Positions 38,268-50,780 of a stretch of 64,000 bases of DNA are shown here, in pieces; position 1 is the first letter of the stretch; each line of letters begins with the position of its first letter. This DNA is from Sipunculus nudus (Eukaryota > Annelida > Sipuncula > Golfingiida > Sipunculidae). Under the pieces are notes generated by a model that saw only the letters and a program-made list of their open reading frames with translations, had not been told where the DNA came from and searched no databases. Location: the NCBI GenBank assembly GCA_026874595.1, contig CM049318.1, positions 48,404,456 to 48,468,455 of the forward strand. Reading direction: 5' to 3'. The translations under genes were made by a program, and so were the position numbers.

Positions 38268-39600
38268 TTAGTCCATCGGCTAGGAGGGGTCACCGTGCAC
38301 CCCCTCTGGGATTTTAAGTCATAGGTATATTTTGATCCCCAAGTATGTCCAATTAATGAATTAAGATGTTAACATTGATTATTTTGGGATACACTACCCT
38401 TTTAGGCCAATAAAGGAAAACCGCGTCTTTACGCGCGAACCCGCGAACAGGTAGCCTCGATAAGGGGGTAGGGGTATGTAAATGCTTATAGCTCGCTTAA
38501 TATTTGACATATTCAATTCAAATAAACTGCTTTATGTTTGCAAATAGTGGAGAAAAGTCACTGATAACAATAATCATATGAATGTTTTATTTATTTTTGT
38601 TGATTAAGCAATTAATCACTATACTTATAAAATATCCAAAAAGAAAATTGAATTTAACAGTTTTTTCTTTCATTTTTCCCAACAGTAGTTTATTTTCAAG
38701 ATGATGTTGCATTTCTTAATTTCTGCTGCATTAATACATTAAATCCTGACATTCCTACAATTTCTGAGGATAAAATTATGAATATTTGGCCATATACACC
38801 TGCAATGAATGACCCATTGTTAATTCTATTTTATGGTATCCCTTGTTTTTAAGATGGATGTGGTGTTCCATGTTCCTGTCCAGATGCATTAATTTTCGCT
38901 GTGATGCTTCCTTGATACTTTGATTTGTTATTTTTCACAATCTGAAGGTGTTTATTGGTTTCAAAAGTAATGGACACCCTTTCTTGAGCCATTTTTATTA
39001 TATAATAATTATACAAAAAATAATCATATTTAAGCCATAATATATAGGGGCCAACGTGCACCTCCTCTGGGATTTTTATAACATAGGTAATTTTAGATCG
39101 CCAAGTATGTCCAGTTAATGAATTAACATGTTAACACTGATTATTTTGGGATACACTACCCTTTATAGCCATTTAAAGACAACCACGTCATTACGCACAA
39201 CAACCGCGGACAGGTAGCCTTGTTACGGGCTAAGGGGTATAAAAATTCTTAAAGCTCGCTTAATATTTGACATATTTACTTAAAATAAACTGTATTGTAT
39301 TTACAAAAAGTCGGAAAAAGTCACTGATAGATATAGTCATATATATTTCTCACAAGTTTTTGGTGACGAAGCAATTAATTATGATATTAATAAAAAATCC
39401 TGAAGAATTTTCACAGAACTCTTCGCTGTTGATGATTTTACAAGACATTTTGACATTTCTGAAGTTCTAGTTTATGAAGTTTTTATTCTGTTTTGATCAC
39501 CCTTTTTTTAACAGGTATACGACGCGTTCCGGTGTTCCTCTTTCGATTAACCTCACCGTGACGCTTACCTAATACCATGAATAGTCATTGTTTTGAATCT
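38268..39600 (+). repeat. Left inverted arm of the foldback-like element
   Basis: Two head-to-tail units start at 38268 and about 39030. The phrase GTGCACC(C/T)CCTCTGGGATTTT lies at 38296 and 39057, a 761-bp period. Each unit has a GC-rich segment with several CGCG sites in an AT-rich background. The inner unit is more diverged and loses similarity near 39560-39600. Confidence 0.8.
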
Positions 39601-42559
39601 AAGGATTAAAACACTAGTAAACTCTTTATCCAGATCATTTCGAATATATAAGTGTTTAAGGATATAAAACTTTCTCCAAGTATAATGACTAACCCGTGTT
39701 ATGTTATATCTTCCGAAATGTTGAGGTTTCTGTCCTCATGATCTTATACCTTGTAAATCTTTTCTGTCATATTGTGTCATCCTTTGGCTAATTTCAAAAT
39801 GGGGTAATGTACATTGTGAAATACTTAATACTGAAGCGTCTGTCTTTATTGCACATTGTCCATTCGTTTACTATTTTAAGTAACCAATCGTATGAAGTGT
39901 ACATGAATGGCACTGAAAATAACACGCATATCTCTGCAAATAACATGGATCACCAGTGATGGAACCTGGTCAAAATTTGATGAGTGGTCCGTGAACCAAG
40001 GAACTATAATTAATTTAGCTGAGAGTAATGGTTCACTTTTCAATAACTGATTGCTTGCATCACAGGTGAGCTCAGATTACCAGAACATAAGCGGTTAAAA
40101 TTAGTCACAACTGTGCATGCAAGTGGGATAAACTTTCTCCATATTCAGAAATTTGCACCTTTCTCTCAGTACCTTTGACTGACAATGGTCTCTTCCCCTC
40201 CTAGAACAAAAATATAATCTCTTAATACCAAATATTCCTTTAAACAAATCGTATTATGTTGATCACGGTTACCGGTTTATATTCCTGGCAGGCATCAAAT
40301 AAAGACATATACTGGGCTTTTCACGATGAAGAGGATGAATAACCACTTGTGAACAAACGTCATTCAAGTAAAAATATGGTGATTCACTAAAGATCCATAC
40401 ATTTAATATCATGGAAGACATTGACCATTGTGACACCTCGATTCTGGTACATGGATCGAGCTGAGACCTAATGCAGCATTACACCTGCCAGTATTTTAAA
40501 GTAGAAAGCCTATCTTCAAATTTCAATTCCCATTAAAAAAATAAACCTCACTGAATGTCTCAGCGGGTTTGCATTGAAAAGAATGTCCTGAACTGTTGGT
40601 AACATTTAACTGATTAGCAAAAGATGAATTCATGGCAGTGACCACATTATTTTGAATGAAAAATTGTAATGATATTTCAGGAGAGGATCTAAATAAATAA
40701 GTAGAATTGAGTACTCTCTAGAAGCCATTGTGTGCATATTAGCGGATATTTATGCAGGGACTGTAATGAAACACTGACATTTTTTATATCACCTATATGT
40801 TGAATAATATTAAACAACACCATAAACTAGGAGGCGGATTCTCAACAATGTCTCTTGACAGTCGAATGGAATGCTTTAAAAATGTGAGGCTTTCACTTCC
40901 TGCTTGTATACATAGCCTTGAATGAGCATTAAATTTTAGATTTGGAGTTCCATAACCTCGACCTCTCCCGGAGAAATAAATGGTCCATTTTTCATTAACT
41001 TGACGAAAAAATACATGGTTGTTGAATTTATATAATAACAGAAGTAAGGACTGAAATCTAAATGATTCTTCATAAAAACACGTATTTTGAGGATTGGCAT
41101 AGGAAGGCGGGTGTACAGGATTAACTGAGCGAAATGAATTCGTGTCATGCCCACCTTTATTTGTACTTTTTAGGATATGGATATTTTACAAAATTGTTAG
41201 TAGGCAATTAATCTCGCTACATTATTCCTATGACAGCTCCGCCATTCATGTTGAATCGTTCTGAGGTTATAGGCCTTAAAGTCTGTCTTGAGTATAAACG
41301 CGATCTATCTTCTAAAGGCAACATAATATCCATGGTCTTCCATTTTATAATTTCAAAAGTTTGCTCTGAAACTGCAGAATGCCTCTTCATAAATTACGAA
41401 TTATTGAAGACTAAAATGCATAGGAGCTAGAGGATGAATCCACTCGAATTTACATTGGGGTATATATAAAACCCATTTCTTTTGAAATGGTGTCATAAAC
41501 AGGTGAAATCTAATGCCATTACTATATGTCTACCACACAATTTTACAGAGGCTGAGTTGTACCGAAGTAAAATAAAATATATAGTACAAACATATATACT
41601 ACACTTGGATGCAGACGCCAGAGACTGTATATTTATTTGTAATCTCAATGGTATCTGTGCCTTTATACTGTGTCCGGTGTAAGGGCACAGGCTTTGTCCA
41701 TTTCTGTTTAGAACCCATAGCTTCTCTCCGTTTCCTTCGTCAGTTTTCGTTATTTTTACAATCAGAAATCATACGTATGTTCTAAAATAGATTCTTCTCA
41801 TTGATTAACACAGATATGATCCCCTCCCTGTATTGTACTGTCACTGTGAAAGCTCCGCTCCTCTGCTTTCTCGCTGCTGTCAATACATGTACTCCTATAC
41901 CATGTCCTTCCATTACTTATGACTGCATTGAAAAGAAAACATAAAAGTGTTCACTCTGATCCAGCAATATACATTTAGATTAGAATCTGTGATTTGTTTA
42001 CAATTTAAACTATCAAGTACGTTTCCTTGCAAGAAAATCTGAAAGCGACATGGTAAGGCATTTAAATATAACAAGGCAACTAATGACTCAGTCATAATAT
42101 TATTGTAACAAAAATATGAAAATCAAATCAATAAATACATAAAAAAATCAAGCAACACCAAAGTATGTTATTCAGCTGTATACACCGTAATTATTTATTC
42201 TGAATAATAATTGAAACTGTTGCACATGCCTTCCTGTTCTTTCTCCTTTTGACATGACTTAAAACCCTGTGTTGATATTGTGGTATACAAGACGCTACTT
42301 TTACTGTATACGGGTTTAATACACTAAGCTTCACAGTAAGTAAATTGTTAATATTTGATCTTCCATGTTTGTGGACAATTCTTCACAATACTTCAGATGG
42401 ATCAGCATAACGGATTGATTTCCTATCTATTAGAAATTTCATTTAATTATTATTTGTGATTATTTATGTGTTATATATTATTTCAGAGAGGGCTCATATT
42501 ATTATTAAAGCCAATAAACACATTTAGGTTCAGGAAAATAACTACATTATTTAATATTG

Positions 42560-43974
42560 TATTTATAGTATTAGGGAAGCATCACAGTGAAAAATTTATC
42601 GCATCTCGACAGGAACATGGGACACCACATTCATCTTATATACAAAGGGGATATAGAATGGACAATGGATCATTCACTGCAGGTGTATATGGTCAAATAA
42701 TGATAATTTTATCCTAAGAAATTGCAGGGATGTCAGGAACTGATGTATTAATGCAGAAAAAATTTAGAAATGCAACATTATCTCGAAAATAAACTACTGT
42801 TGGGAAAAATGATAGAAAAAGCTGTTAAATTCAATTTTCTTTTTGGATATTTTATAAGTATAGTGATTAATTGCAAAATCAACAAAAATACATGATACAT
42901 TCATATGATTATTGTTATCAGTGACTTTTCCCCACTATTTGCAAACATAAAGCAGTTTATTCGAAGTGAATATGTCAAATATTCAGCGTGCAATAACCAT
43001 TTACATATCCCTACCTCCTTATCAAGGCTACCTGCCGGCGGGTTCGCGCGTAATGACGCGGTTGTCTTTAAATGGCTATAAAGGGTAGTGTATTTGAAAA
43101 TAATCAGTGTTAACATTTTAATTCATTAACTGGACATACTTGGGGATCTAAAATTACCTATGTAATAAAATCCCAGAGGACGTGCACGATGGCCCTTCTG
43201 ATATTATGGCTTAAATATGATTATTTTGGTATAATTATTATATGTTAAAAAAGGCCCAAGAAAGGGTTTCCATTATTTTTGTCACCAATAATCACCTTCA
43301 GATTGTAAGAAATATTAAATCATAGTATCAAGGAAGCATCACAGTTAAAATTATTGCATCTGGACAGGAACATGGAACACCACATTCATCTTATAAACAA
43401 GGGATGCCATAAAATAGAATTAATAATTGGTCATTCATTGCAGGTGTATATTGTCAAATATTCATAATTTATCCTCAGAAATTGTAGGAATGTCAGGAAC
43501 TAATGTATTAATGCAGTAGAAATTTAGAAATGCAACATCATCTTGAAAATAAACTACTGTTGGGAAAAATGAAAGAAAAAACTGTTAAATTCAATTCTCT
43601 TTTTGGATATTTTATAAGTATAGTGATTAATTCCTTAATCAACAACAATAAATAAAACATTCATATGATTATTGTTGTTAGTGACTTTTCCCCACTATTT
43701 TCAAACATAAAGCAGTTTATTTGAAGTGAATATGTCAAATATTCAGCGAGCTATAAGCATTTACATACCCCTACCCCCTTATCGAGGCTACCTGTTCGCG
43801 GGTTCGCGCGTAAAGACGCGGTTGTCTTTAAATGGCCTAAAAGGATAGTGTATCCCAAAATAATCAATGTTAACATCTTAATTCATTAATTGGACATACT
43901 TGGGGATCTAAATATACCTATATCATAAAATCCCAGAGGGGGTGCACGGTGACCCCTCCTAGCCCATGGACTAA
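42560..43974 (-). repeat. Right inverted arm of the foldback-like element
   Basis: Reverse-strand counterpart of the left arm, again two tandem units (boundary about 43195, period 760 bp). The outer units of both arms are the best matched, including the GGTTCGCGCGTAA segment near 43800. Confidence 0.8.
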
Positions 43975-43975
43975 A

Positions 43976-44880
43976 TACCTTCAGTATCTTGATAATGCCC
44001 ATGAATCTTGAATATTTAATATTGACTATGACTAGTTTTCTCAGTCTTGATGGCGTCATCTTATTTTTTTCTATTGTTTTTTTTTGTGAGACCGTCAAAT
44101 AACAGCAACCATGTCAGTTTATGGGCTGTTGTTTCATCTAGTATTCCGAAACCTGGTATCTTTATTGATCATGACTGGTTTCTTCAGTTACCGGAGACTG
44201 TATATTTTCCAATTTGGATCCATTTTCCCTTTAATTTGAGACTGCAAATTTGTTAATGCTATCACATTCTCAACAGTAGTTTCATCTACATCACTGAAAC
44301 CTTGTGTGTACCCTGCTTGAATATGCAGATGCCCTATATTATTCACCTTGTCCGTCTGTCCTTTCATCTGTTCGTCTTTCCGTATGTCCGTCAAATTTGT
44401 TTCATGATTATAATTCCAGTTTGGATTGACACATGGATTTGAAACCTGACTTGTATATGGCCCACCTCTAACGCAAGAAATCTAATTCTAAGGACTCTTA
44501 TGAGTCATAGAGGCAAAGGTCAAGGTCACAGGACCCACTTATTTAGAAAGATTGTGGATGCATTGTAAGCCAAACCTTTCATCCTAATCCTACGATCTTG
44601 AAAATATAGCTGACCTGCCAATAGGGGAACAACCTGATTGATTTTGGGGTCATGAAGTCAAGGTCAAGGTCCCACGACCCACTTCTTTTAAAAGATTGTG
44701 GATGTATTTTAAGTCAATCTTTCCATCCCACACCTTTCATCTTCCAGATATTGCTCACCTGCCATTAGTGGAAGAAATGGGGTCACAAGGTCATAGGACC
44801 CATATTTTGAAAAAGCTGATAAACATATCCTTTTAGATAAGTTCAGCTGAGCGTCGAGACCTATGGGTCCCTAGTTTCTA
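43976..44880 (+). repeat. Dispersed repeat R1, right half, and related GGTCAAGGTC repeats
   Basis: The first about 60 bp continue R1 after the foldback insertion. Further right are CCGTCTGTCC-rich sequence (44350) and two similar blocks, about 150 bp apart, containing AAGGTCAAGGTC, GACCCACTT and AGATTGTGGATG (44515 and 44660). It ends near GTTCAGCTGAGCGTCGAGACC. No coding capacity. Confidence 0.5.
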
Positions 44881-45019
44881 TTGCTGTATGCCTATACTTT
44901 GATTTTAAGGATGTGAATATTGAATAAACTGGGAATTAGCAGTGGTTCCGGGCTGTTTTTTTTCGCATCATAATGATCTATTCAAGGGAGAGGGGAAATA
45001 AAAAACCTAGAATAATAAA

Positions 45020-45640
45020 AATGCACATCAAATTACCCCTAACATGCCGTTTCTCACAAAATGCTTAAAATTGAACATCGAACAAAAAGTGGGATATAGA
45101 TAAATCAGAACCGAAATGCCAAGTTCCTTAAAAGACGACATCTTGAAAATAATTTGAATGAATTTATACTCATTTAATTCCCCCTTCTTAAAGGAATTGT
45201 TTACTTCGATATGAAACCAAAATATCAATATTTTATGACATATCTCGTAAAAAGCAGAAAATATCACTACAGCCTGTCAAAGTGGGTGGCGCCACCTGCA
45301 GGTCAAAATTAAATAGCACCACATGATCAATATTCTTGGTTTTTTTTTTTTTTTTTTTTTTTTTGCTGAAGGCTGCAGCAGTTCCTGAGATATTTGGTAG
45401 CAGACATTACATCATGTATGCAAACACAACAAATTGTAAAATTTTACGTTCGACAAAGTTTGAACTTTCGTACAGACGCCACCTTGAAAATAATTTTATT
45501 GAATTTATACTCATTTTCTTCCCCTTCTTTTACGAAACTGTTTACTTTGATATAAAAGTCAAAATATTAATACTTTATGACATATCTTGGAAAAGCAGAA
45601 CAGACCATTACAGCCGGCAGAAAGTAGGTAAACATTGATG
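45020..45640 (+). repeat. Two-copy direct repeat, 341-bp offset
   Basis: The phrases CTTGAAAATAATTT, GAATTTATACTCATTT and TTTATGACATATCT occur at about 45141-45250 and again at 45482-45590, together with a GGCGCC segment after each. A T homopolymer (about 45339-45364) lies between. Frames at 45028-45267 and 45336-45638 are translations of this repeat. Confidence 0.75.
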
Positions 45641-45865
45641 GCGCCGAAAAAAAGCTTATTTTTTTGCATATTCATCATATGATAAACAAGTCAGCAAAAA
45701 GAATCATGATGTTAGCTGCTGTTATATATTTGGTACCAGACCGTAGACATTGAGTTTAAAAAGTAAACTTATACAGAGCACAGGTGACATAGGTGAGCCA
45801 GGTGACATAGTTTAGCTAAAATGCACAGACTGGTCCGAGTCTGTAATTTTTGTGTATTATATTTA

Positions 45866-46976
45866 CAGTCAAGCCCACTTTGTATCATATCGGTTAATAG
45901 AAAATCCCGTTTATTGTCACATAAATCTGAAATCCCAAACCATTTCCTATATAAATAAATGGTAAATCTGACCGTTTAATATCATGGAATATTGTCATAA
46001 TCCCTTTTATTGTCATGCTTGGAACCCTTGGCAGAGATACCATTTCGCAGTTAATATCACATCAAAAGCCGACCAGGCGATCAACGAGGCCAAGAGCCAG
46101 TAATCGGTCAGGCGTATCAAACGATCGCATCTCCCGCCTATGTGCGCCAGGCAAGTGCTGTGATGCATGCGGGTCACTCCCCGTCCCTTAGCTAATTTAC
46201 CTCATAAGATACCACGCTAATCCAGATCATTGCGTTTCTTCGTACGTTAACAAGTGCAACTTTTGCGTTCAGATATCATACATAATGAACTTCCGGCCTT
46301 TGAAAGGCCGCGGTTTACACCTCAGTTACGTTTCGCCGAGATGATATGAAGCACGAGCTCAAAACGTTGCCTACGACTGGAAATCCTCTTTAAGGGTCCA
46401 CGAAAAGCTGGAGGTTTTGTGAGCACTGGAGGAGATACCCGGTCCAAACCTCAATCACGGCGAAACTTCAGAAAGTTGACAATGGCATGACGATGCCCGC
46501 TCCCCGAACAGTCCTATCATAAAGACGATCATGGCAGTTTAAGTCATTAATAAGATATCCGGAAAATAAGGCGTAATAGCCGGGGAAAGGATTATCTAGT
46601 AAAATAGTTTGCCAGCGCATAACGACGTTATAACTGTGCCGCATATTTCCAGAATTTTACCTCATGACCCAGACGCTACGTCTCTTTCTGTTGGCAAGTC
46701 GGATTTTTTTCAGTTGATGCGGCATTCGGCACAGACCTTACAGGAAATAAATTGTTTGGTGCGCATAAACGAAATTAAATATGCCGTTATGCAATAATAA
46801 TATTCATAAACGTTTCTGTTTACTTTTTATTGCCGATTTATTTAATATCATTTGAGACATAACGCTTTTCTATGACTGAAAAGGACATCGATGTTGAAGC
46901 CCGCATTATGTCATATCCGGGTTATTATCATAATTTATGCATGCACCACCGACATGACAATAAGAGGGCTTGACTG
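45866..46976. mobile_element. TA-flanked pogo/Tigger-like element, non-autonomous
   Basis: The 1111-bp element is bounded by TA on both sides. Its inverted ends read CAGTCAAGCCCACTTTGTAT on the left and CAGTCAAGCCCTCTTATTGT on the right reverse strand, about 28 bp with a few mismatches. A TA target site with CAGT-starting ends is characteristic of the pogo/Tigger branch of Tc1-mariner transposons. The interior is richer in CpG than its surroundings, and no intact transposase is visible, so it is a deletion derivative or relic. Confidence 0.7.
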
Positions 46977-47001
46977 TAATTGGTAACAGAGCATTTCTGA
47001 G

Positions 47002-47006
<5 letters not shown>

Positions 47007-47045
<39 letters not shown>
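47007..47045. repeat. (TA)n microsatellite
   Basis: About 38 bp of uninterrupted TA dinucleotides just right of the TA-flanked element. Confidence 0.95.
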
Positions 47046-47047
<2 letters not shown>

Positions 47048-47199
47048 ACTTTTGGGCAAACATTAAACAAAATAATCGTCACTCGATTAATCACATAATT
47101 AAAATACAGGAGTAGATGTTGTAACTCGTGGAATGTGCAAGCTGATGTTTATTCTGCATGCTTTGGTTACTTCTGATTTGCAATGACGCCCAGACTTTA

Positions 47200-47960
47200 T
47201 GTCGCCTCATGGTCGCCGAAAAACAGGCGACAGTAAAAATAGTCTACGACAAGCTACAACAGGTTAAGGACTGTCTGACGACAAGCTGCCGACGATACAA
47301 TCGCCGCGACAAAGGACAATCACCTACGACAACCTACGACCACATCTACGACAACTTACGACTATACTGGCGACAGCCTACGACACCAGAATTCATGCTA
47401 CGTCCACCCGCGACAAGTTCCGATGAGTCTCTACCATGTGCTATGTGAGTAGCCGGACACAAGGATGGGCCTTGTTTCAAGCAACAACAGCCCACGACAA
47501 CACACACGACAACCAACGTCACCTTGCGACAGCCTACGACAGGACCTACGACAACATGCGTCAGATGGCGACAATCCTACGACAGCACCTACGCCAGTAG
47601 AACACAGGCTACGCTTACTGGCGTTAAAAAAGCTGTCGCCTGAGAATTTTGCACATGTTTAACCTACGACCACATCTACGATAACATACGTCTACATTGG
47701 CGACAACCTACGACACCAGAATTCATGCTACGTCCACCCGCCACATGTATCGACGAGTCTCTACCCTGTGCTATGTGAGGATCCGGAGACAAGGAAAGGC
47801 CATGTTTCAAGAACACCAGCCCACGAGAGGACCTACGACAACTCACGTCACTTGACGACAGCCTACAACAACCAACGTCACCTGGCGACAGCCTACGACA
47901 ACACCTTCGCCAGTAGATGACAGACTACGTTTATCGGCGTAAAAAAAGCTACGAAATTAA
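47200..47960 (+). repeat. CTACGACA-rich repeat region, two about 330-bp copies
   Basis: CGACA occurs about twenty times, mostly as CTACGACAAC or GGCGACAGCC. A longer block (CCTACGACCACATCTACGA, later GAATTCATGCTACGTCCACC and TCTACC-TGTGCTATGTGAG) recurs 330 bp apart at 47332 and 47662. Its composition (GC-rich, CpG-rich) is unlike the surroundings. Two open frames (47158-47448, 47465-47662) follow the repeat and are not supported as genes. Confidence 0.8.
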
Positions 47961-48229
47961 CATTGAGATAACGACACCCAATTTTTCCTTGAGGCTGATC
48001 ATTTATACTACAAGATGCGATAGGATCAGGACTTGGATGAACGTCACCGCTCATAGTTAAAAATAAATCTAATAAATGTTTATAATGATATGAGGCCCAA
48101 TAATGTGGGAATATATTGGTATTTAATGAGGATTTTACAATTAATTGCCCGTGTATTTTTTAGTATTGAGAGCTAATTGCGGCTCTATATTGTTCGAATG
48201 TTACTCCCATGAAGTTTGATATTTTAACT

Positions 48230-48540
48230 CAGCTGAATGAAAGTCAGTTTAGCTTTAGCAATCACTGTTTCTCCGTCGTCCGTCTTTCGGTCCGCCCGTC
48301 TGTTTGTCGAGCCGTTAACAGTGCACAGTTCGTAACCACTGAACCTGGAATCCTCTGATTTGACATCCAGGGTGGTCCATAAAAAATCTATTTTGAAACA
48401 TTAAATTAGGTCCCTGTTACCCATATCCTACGAGCTTTGGGGCTCGTAAGTACCACAAGAATAATTTAAAAAATTGGAACAAATGCTCCGGTAACTGAAT
48501 AATTAATACATCGATCACCATCATTACTTGATTGATCATG
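48230..48540 (+). repeat. Dispersed repeat R1
   Basis: Starts at AACTCAGCTGA, has CCGTCGTCCGTCTTTCGGTC and GTAACCACTGAACCTGGAA, then the AGCTTTGGGGCTCGTAAGTA block. Closest partner is 38041-38267. No coding capacity. Confidence 0.65.
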
Positions 48541-48595
48541 GTAAATTTGATCATGGAGTGCTTCAATATCAGTGCTTGAAGACTAGAGGCGCAAC

Positions 48596-48596
<1 letters not shown>

Positions 48597-48633
<37 letters not shown>
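48597..48633. repeat. (TA)n microsatellite
   Basis: About 36 bp of TA dinucleotides between two R1 copies. Confidence 0.95.
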
Positions 48634-48637
<4 letters not shown>

Positions 48638-48679
48638 TTTAACGCATTTTTTATCTCTATTTTGAGACGTTTAAATGAA

Positions 48680-48915
48680 GTAGTCTTGCTGTCAATAAGG
48701 CTAAGAATGTAACCAGTAGACCTAGAAACTTCTTACCGAGGTTTATGAAAAATCTTCTTGGAAACCTGAAAGTAGATCTATGTTACCCATATTCTCCGAG
48801 CTATGGGGCTCGTTTGAACCCCTGGAAGAATTAAAAATTTGATACAAAAGCTCCAGCATCTGAATAACCAATGCATTGATCACCATGATTCTTTGCATGC
48901 ATATTGATCATGCAC
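48680..48915 (+). repeat. Dispersed repeat R1, second copy
   Basis: Contains CTTGGAAACCTGAAAGTAG, GCTATGGGGCTCG, AAAAATTTGATACAAAAGCT and CATGATTCTTTGCATGCATA. It gives the uninterrupted sequence across the site occupied by the foldback element at 38268. Confidence 0.65.
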
Positions 48916-50116
48916 ACGGAACACCTCGGCCGAATTCGTATTCCAACCTCGGATGTATCAAGGGGGCAGCCATATTGCCCATTAAAGTAGTTCGGCAGAG
49001 CAGGTCAAGGCCGCGTCACTGGGCGTTTAAAAACAAACAAACATATAGAAAGACACGCTCCGCATGTGATTGATATTTTTAATTATTTTTAAAGAATATA
49101 TGGTGAGAGACTCTTTGATTTCTTGTACCTAGGTATTTTTCAATAGCAGTAGTGTCGCCTAGTTTTGCTGCATGAGGATAAAGTAGATGCCAGCAGGTAC
49201 ACTAACAACATTTACATTGGCATTTAAGTCACATTTTTATAAAGGAAGAAACGGTAAGGGTAAATAAATGTTATACAACTTTTTACTTGCATTCATATTT
49301 CAGTCGGCCATAAACCTTCCTTCCAAACAGTTTTGGTCAATTTAACACTTTTTAAGTGAATTACACAATCTTCAGAGGCATATTTCTCACAGACAAACAG
49401 ACATAAAGTTATCAGACATGGCAAATATCGTTGAAGATGTGTCATACTTTTTTCCTTTTTTTATTTGGTATCTTCTTTTAAAAAGCAGTTACAGGCAATT
49501 TAAAACAAAGAATCGTTGTTAATTTCTCAAAGATTTTAAAATTGAAATTCAAGTATAAGGGAAGATGATAGATTTGCTATTAAAATGTCTGTAAGATATA
49601 TGTCCTTATTTTCAGATGACATCTTTACTTAATGCATAGTTACTGCCAGGTAGGAGACGTATCGCGATTTTTTTTTCTGTAAAATGAAAATTTTCTTTAA
49701 AAATTCATACAGACCTAAAGGTATTTAAATATATACATTTTAAAGCTAAACTGAACCCAGGTAGTTTGACGATATTAAAACCTTAAAAGGCTATGCCACC
49801 TTGGTCACAAGGGGTTTGTTGTAGCTCGAAATACCGTTACGGTGCAATATCACAATTACTCTAAAATAATACCACAACCTTTATGGCTGCACTTGAAAGA
49901 TCCGTGGGCGTTCTTGCTGAGGATAAATGACTGAATTCTGCAGTAACCATGGTTACAAAATTTGGGAAATGAAAAAAAATGAAGCCTCTTGTTTTATCTG
50001 GATCACATTTGAATGCCACACAGGGCTAGTTTTCTCCCTTGGGTAGTGTATGACATCTAATAATAAAGGAATTCGCTTTGTCCTCAATTTTCTCTGAAAC
50101 CACGTTGAAATGTGCC
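48916..50116. other. Non-coding, no feature
   Basis: Presumed intron of the EGF gene. Nothing recognised. Confidence 0.4.
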
Positions 50117-50299
50117 GTTCCTTATTTTAAAGGCTATTATTCCCGCAGTGACATGGTCGCTGTGATAATAAATTATTTTTTCATGTACACAAATTTTTTA
50201 GTGATTTTCCTTGCTTTCCGCAATGCGGGGAGAGTATCATATACCGAAACAGCCGCTTCCTTCGGCATAGACCGGAATGCAACCTTTTTGATACGATAA
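50117..50299 (+). repeat. Dispersed repeat, copy 2 (partner at 11456)
   Basis: Alignable to 11456-11640 over its length in the same orientation (see that entry). Confidence 0.65.
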
Positions 50300-50469
50300 A
50301 AATCAACCTCAAGCACGGGGTTAAAAAGCTTAAATTAAGGTCTATTGTGCATGTGAATAAACTCTGTTGTCGCTTACCCACTTACCGGGTCAATAAATAA
50401 GAAACAGGTGACTCGAGATCACTGGGCACGCTATTCTTATGTCAGCATACAATAATGGTAGAAGCGGAT

Positions 50470-50780
50470 TAGGGGTTGGGGGTGGGTCTTATCCCCCCCC
50501 CCCCTCCTTTTCAGCCGCCGCAACATTTTCTTAATAGTTCCAAACGAATGTTTGCGACCTGGACCCCCCACCCCTATCCATGGCTGCTTATTCCGAGCAA
50601 TTTCCTTGACATGCATAAATTTGTTCTAAAAAAAAGATCGGTGGTTAACAAGGGGGGGGGGGGGGTCTCGCTGGATCGGCGCCTGCATAGTCCGGAGGCA
50701 AGGAGGTAAATATTGATCTGAAACCATTCAAAAAGGTTGCGGCGGCTGAAAAAAAGGGGAGGGGGCCCGGACCCCTTGGT
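50470..50780. repeat. Inverted repeat with C and G homopolymers
   Basis: Arms at about 50500-50530 (CCTTTTCAGCCGCCGCAAC) and 50731-50765, its reverse complement, are separated by about 200 bp. The left arm starts in a C run, and the loop contains a 14-bp G run at about 50652. It resembles the small G-run elements near 19000 and is probably a small mobile element or a pair of them. Confidence 0.55.

Larger units (their letters stand above)
38268..43974. mobile_element. Foldback-like element with 1.3-1.4 kb inverted arms
   Basis: The 5.7-kb element has ends that are inverted copies: TTAGTCCATCGGCTAGGAGG on the left and, on the reverse strand of the right, TTAGTCCATGGGCTAGGAGG. Each arm consists of about two tandem units of 760 bp (listed separately). 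The flanks are two halves of one R1 repeat, so the outer limits are set independently; a TA target duplication fits. The central 2.8 kb (about 39600-42560) holds only short frames and no recognisable transposase. Long arms made of subrepeats are typical of foldback elements; the superfamily is unknown. Confidence 0.75.

Noticed and set aside
45336-45638. Frame with an initial phenylalanine run resembling a signal peptide
   Set aside because: The run is a T homopolymer and the rest is one copy of a two-copy repeat.
47158-47662. Two frames in the CGACA-rich region
   Set aside because: Their sequence follows the repeat word and the second 330-bp copy does not keep the frame.
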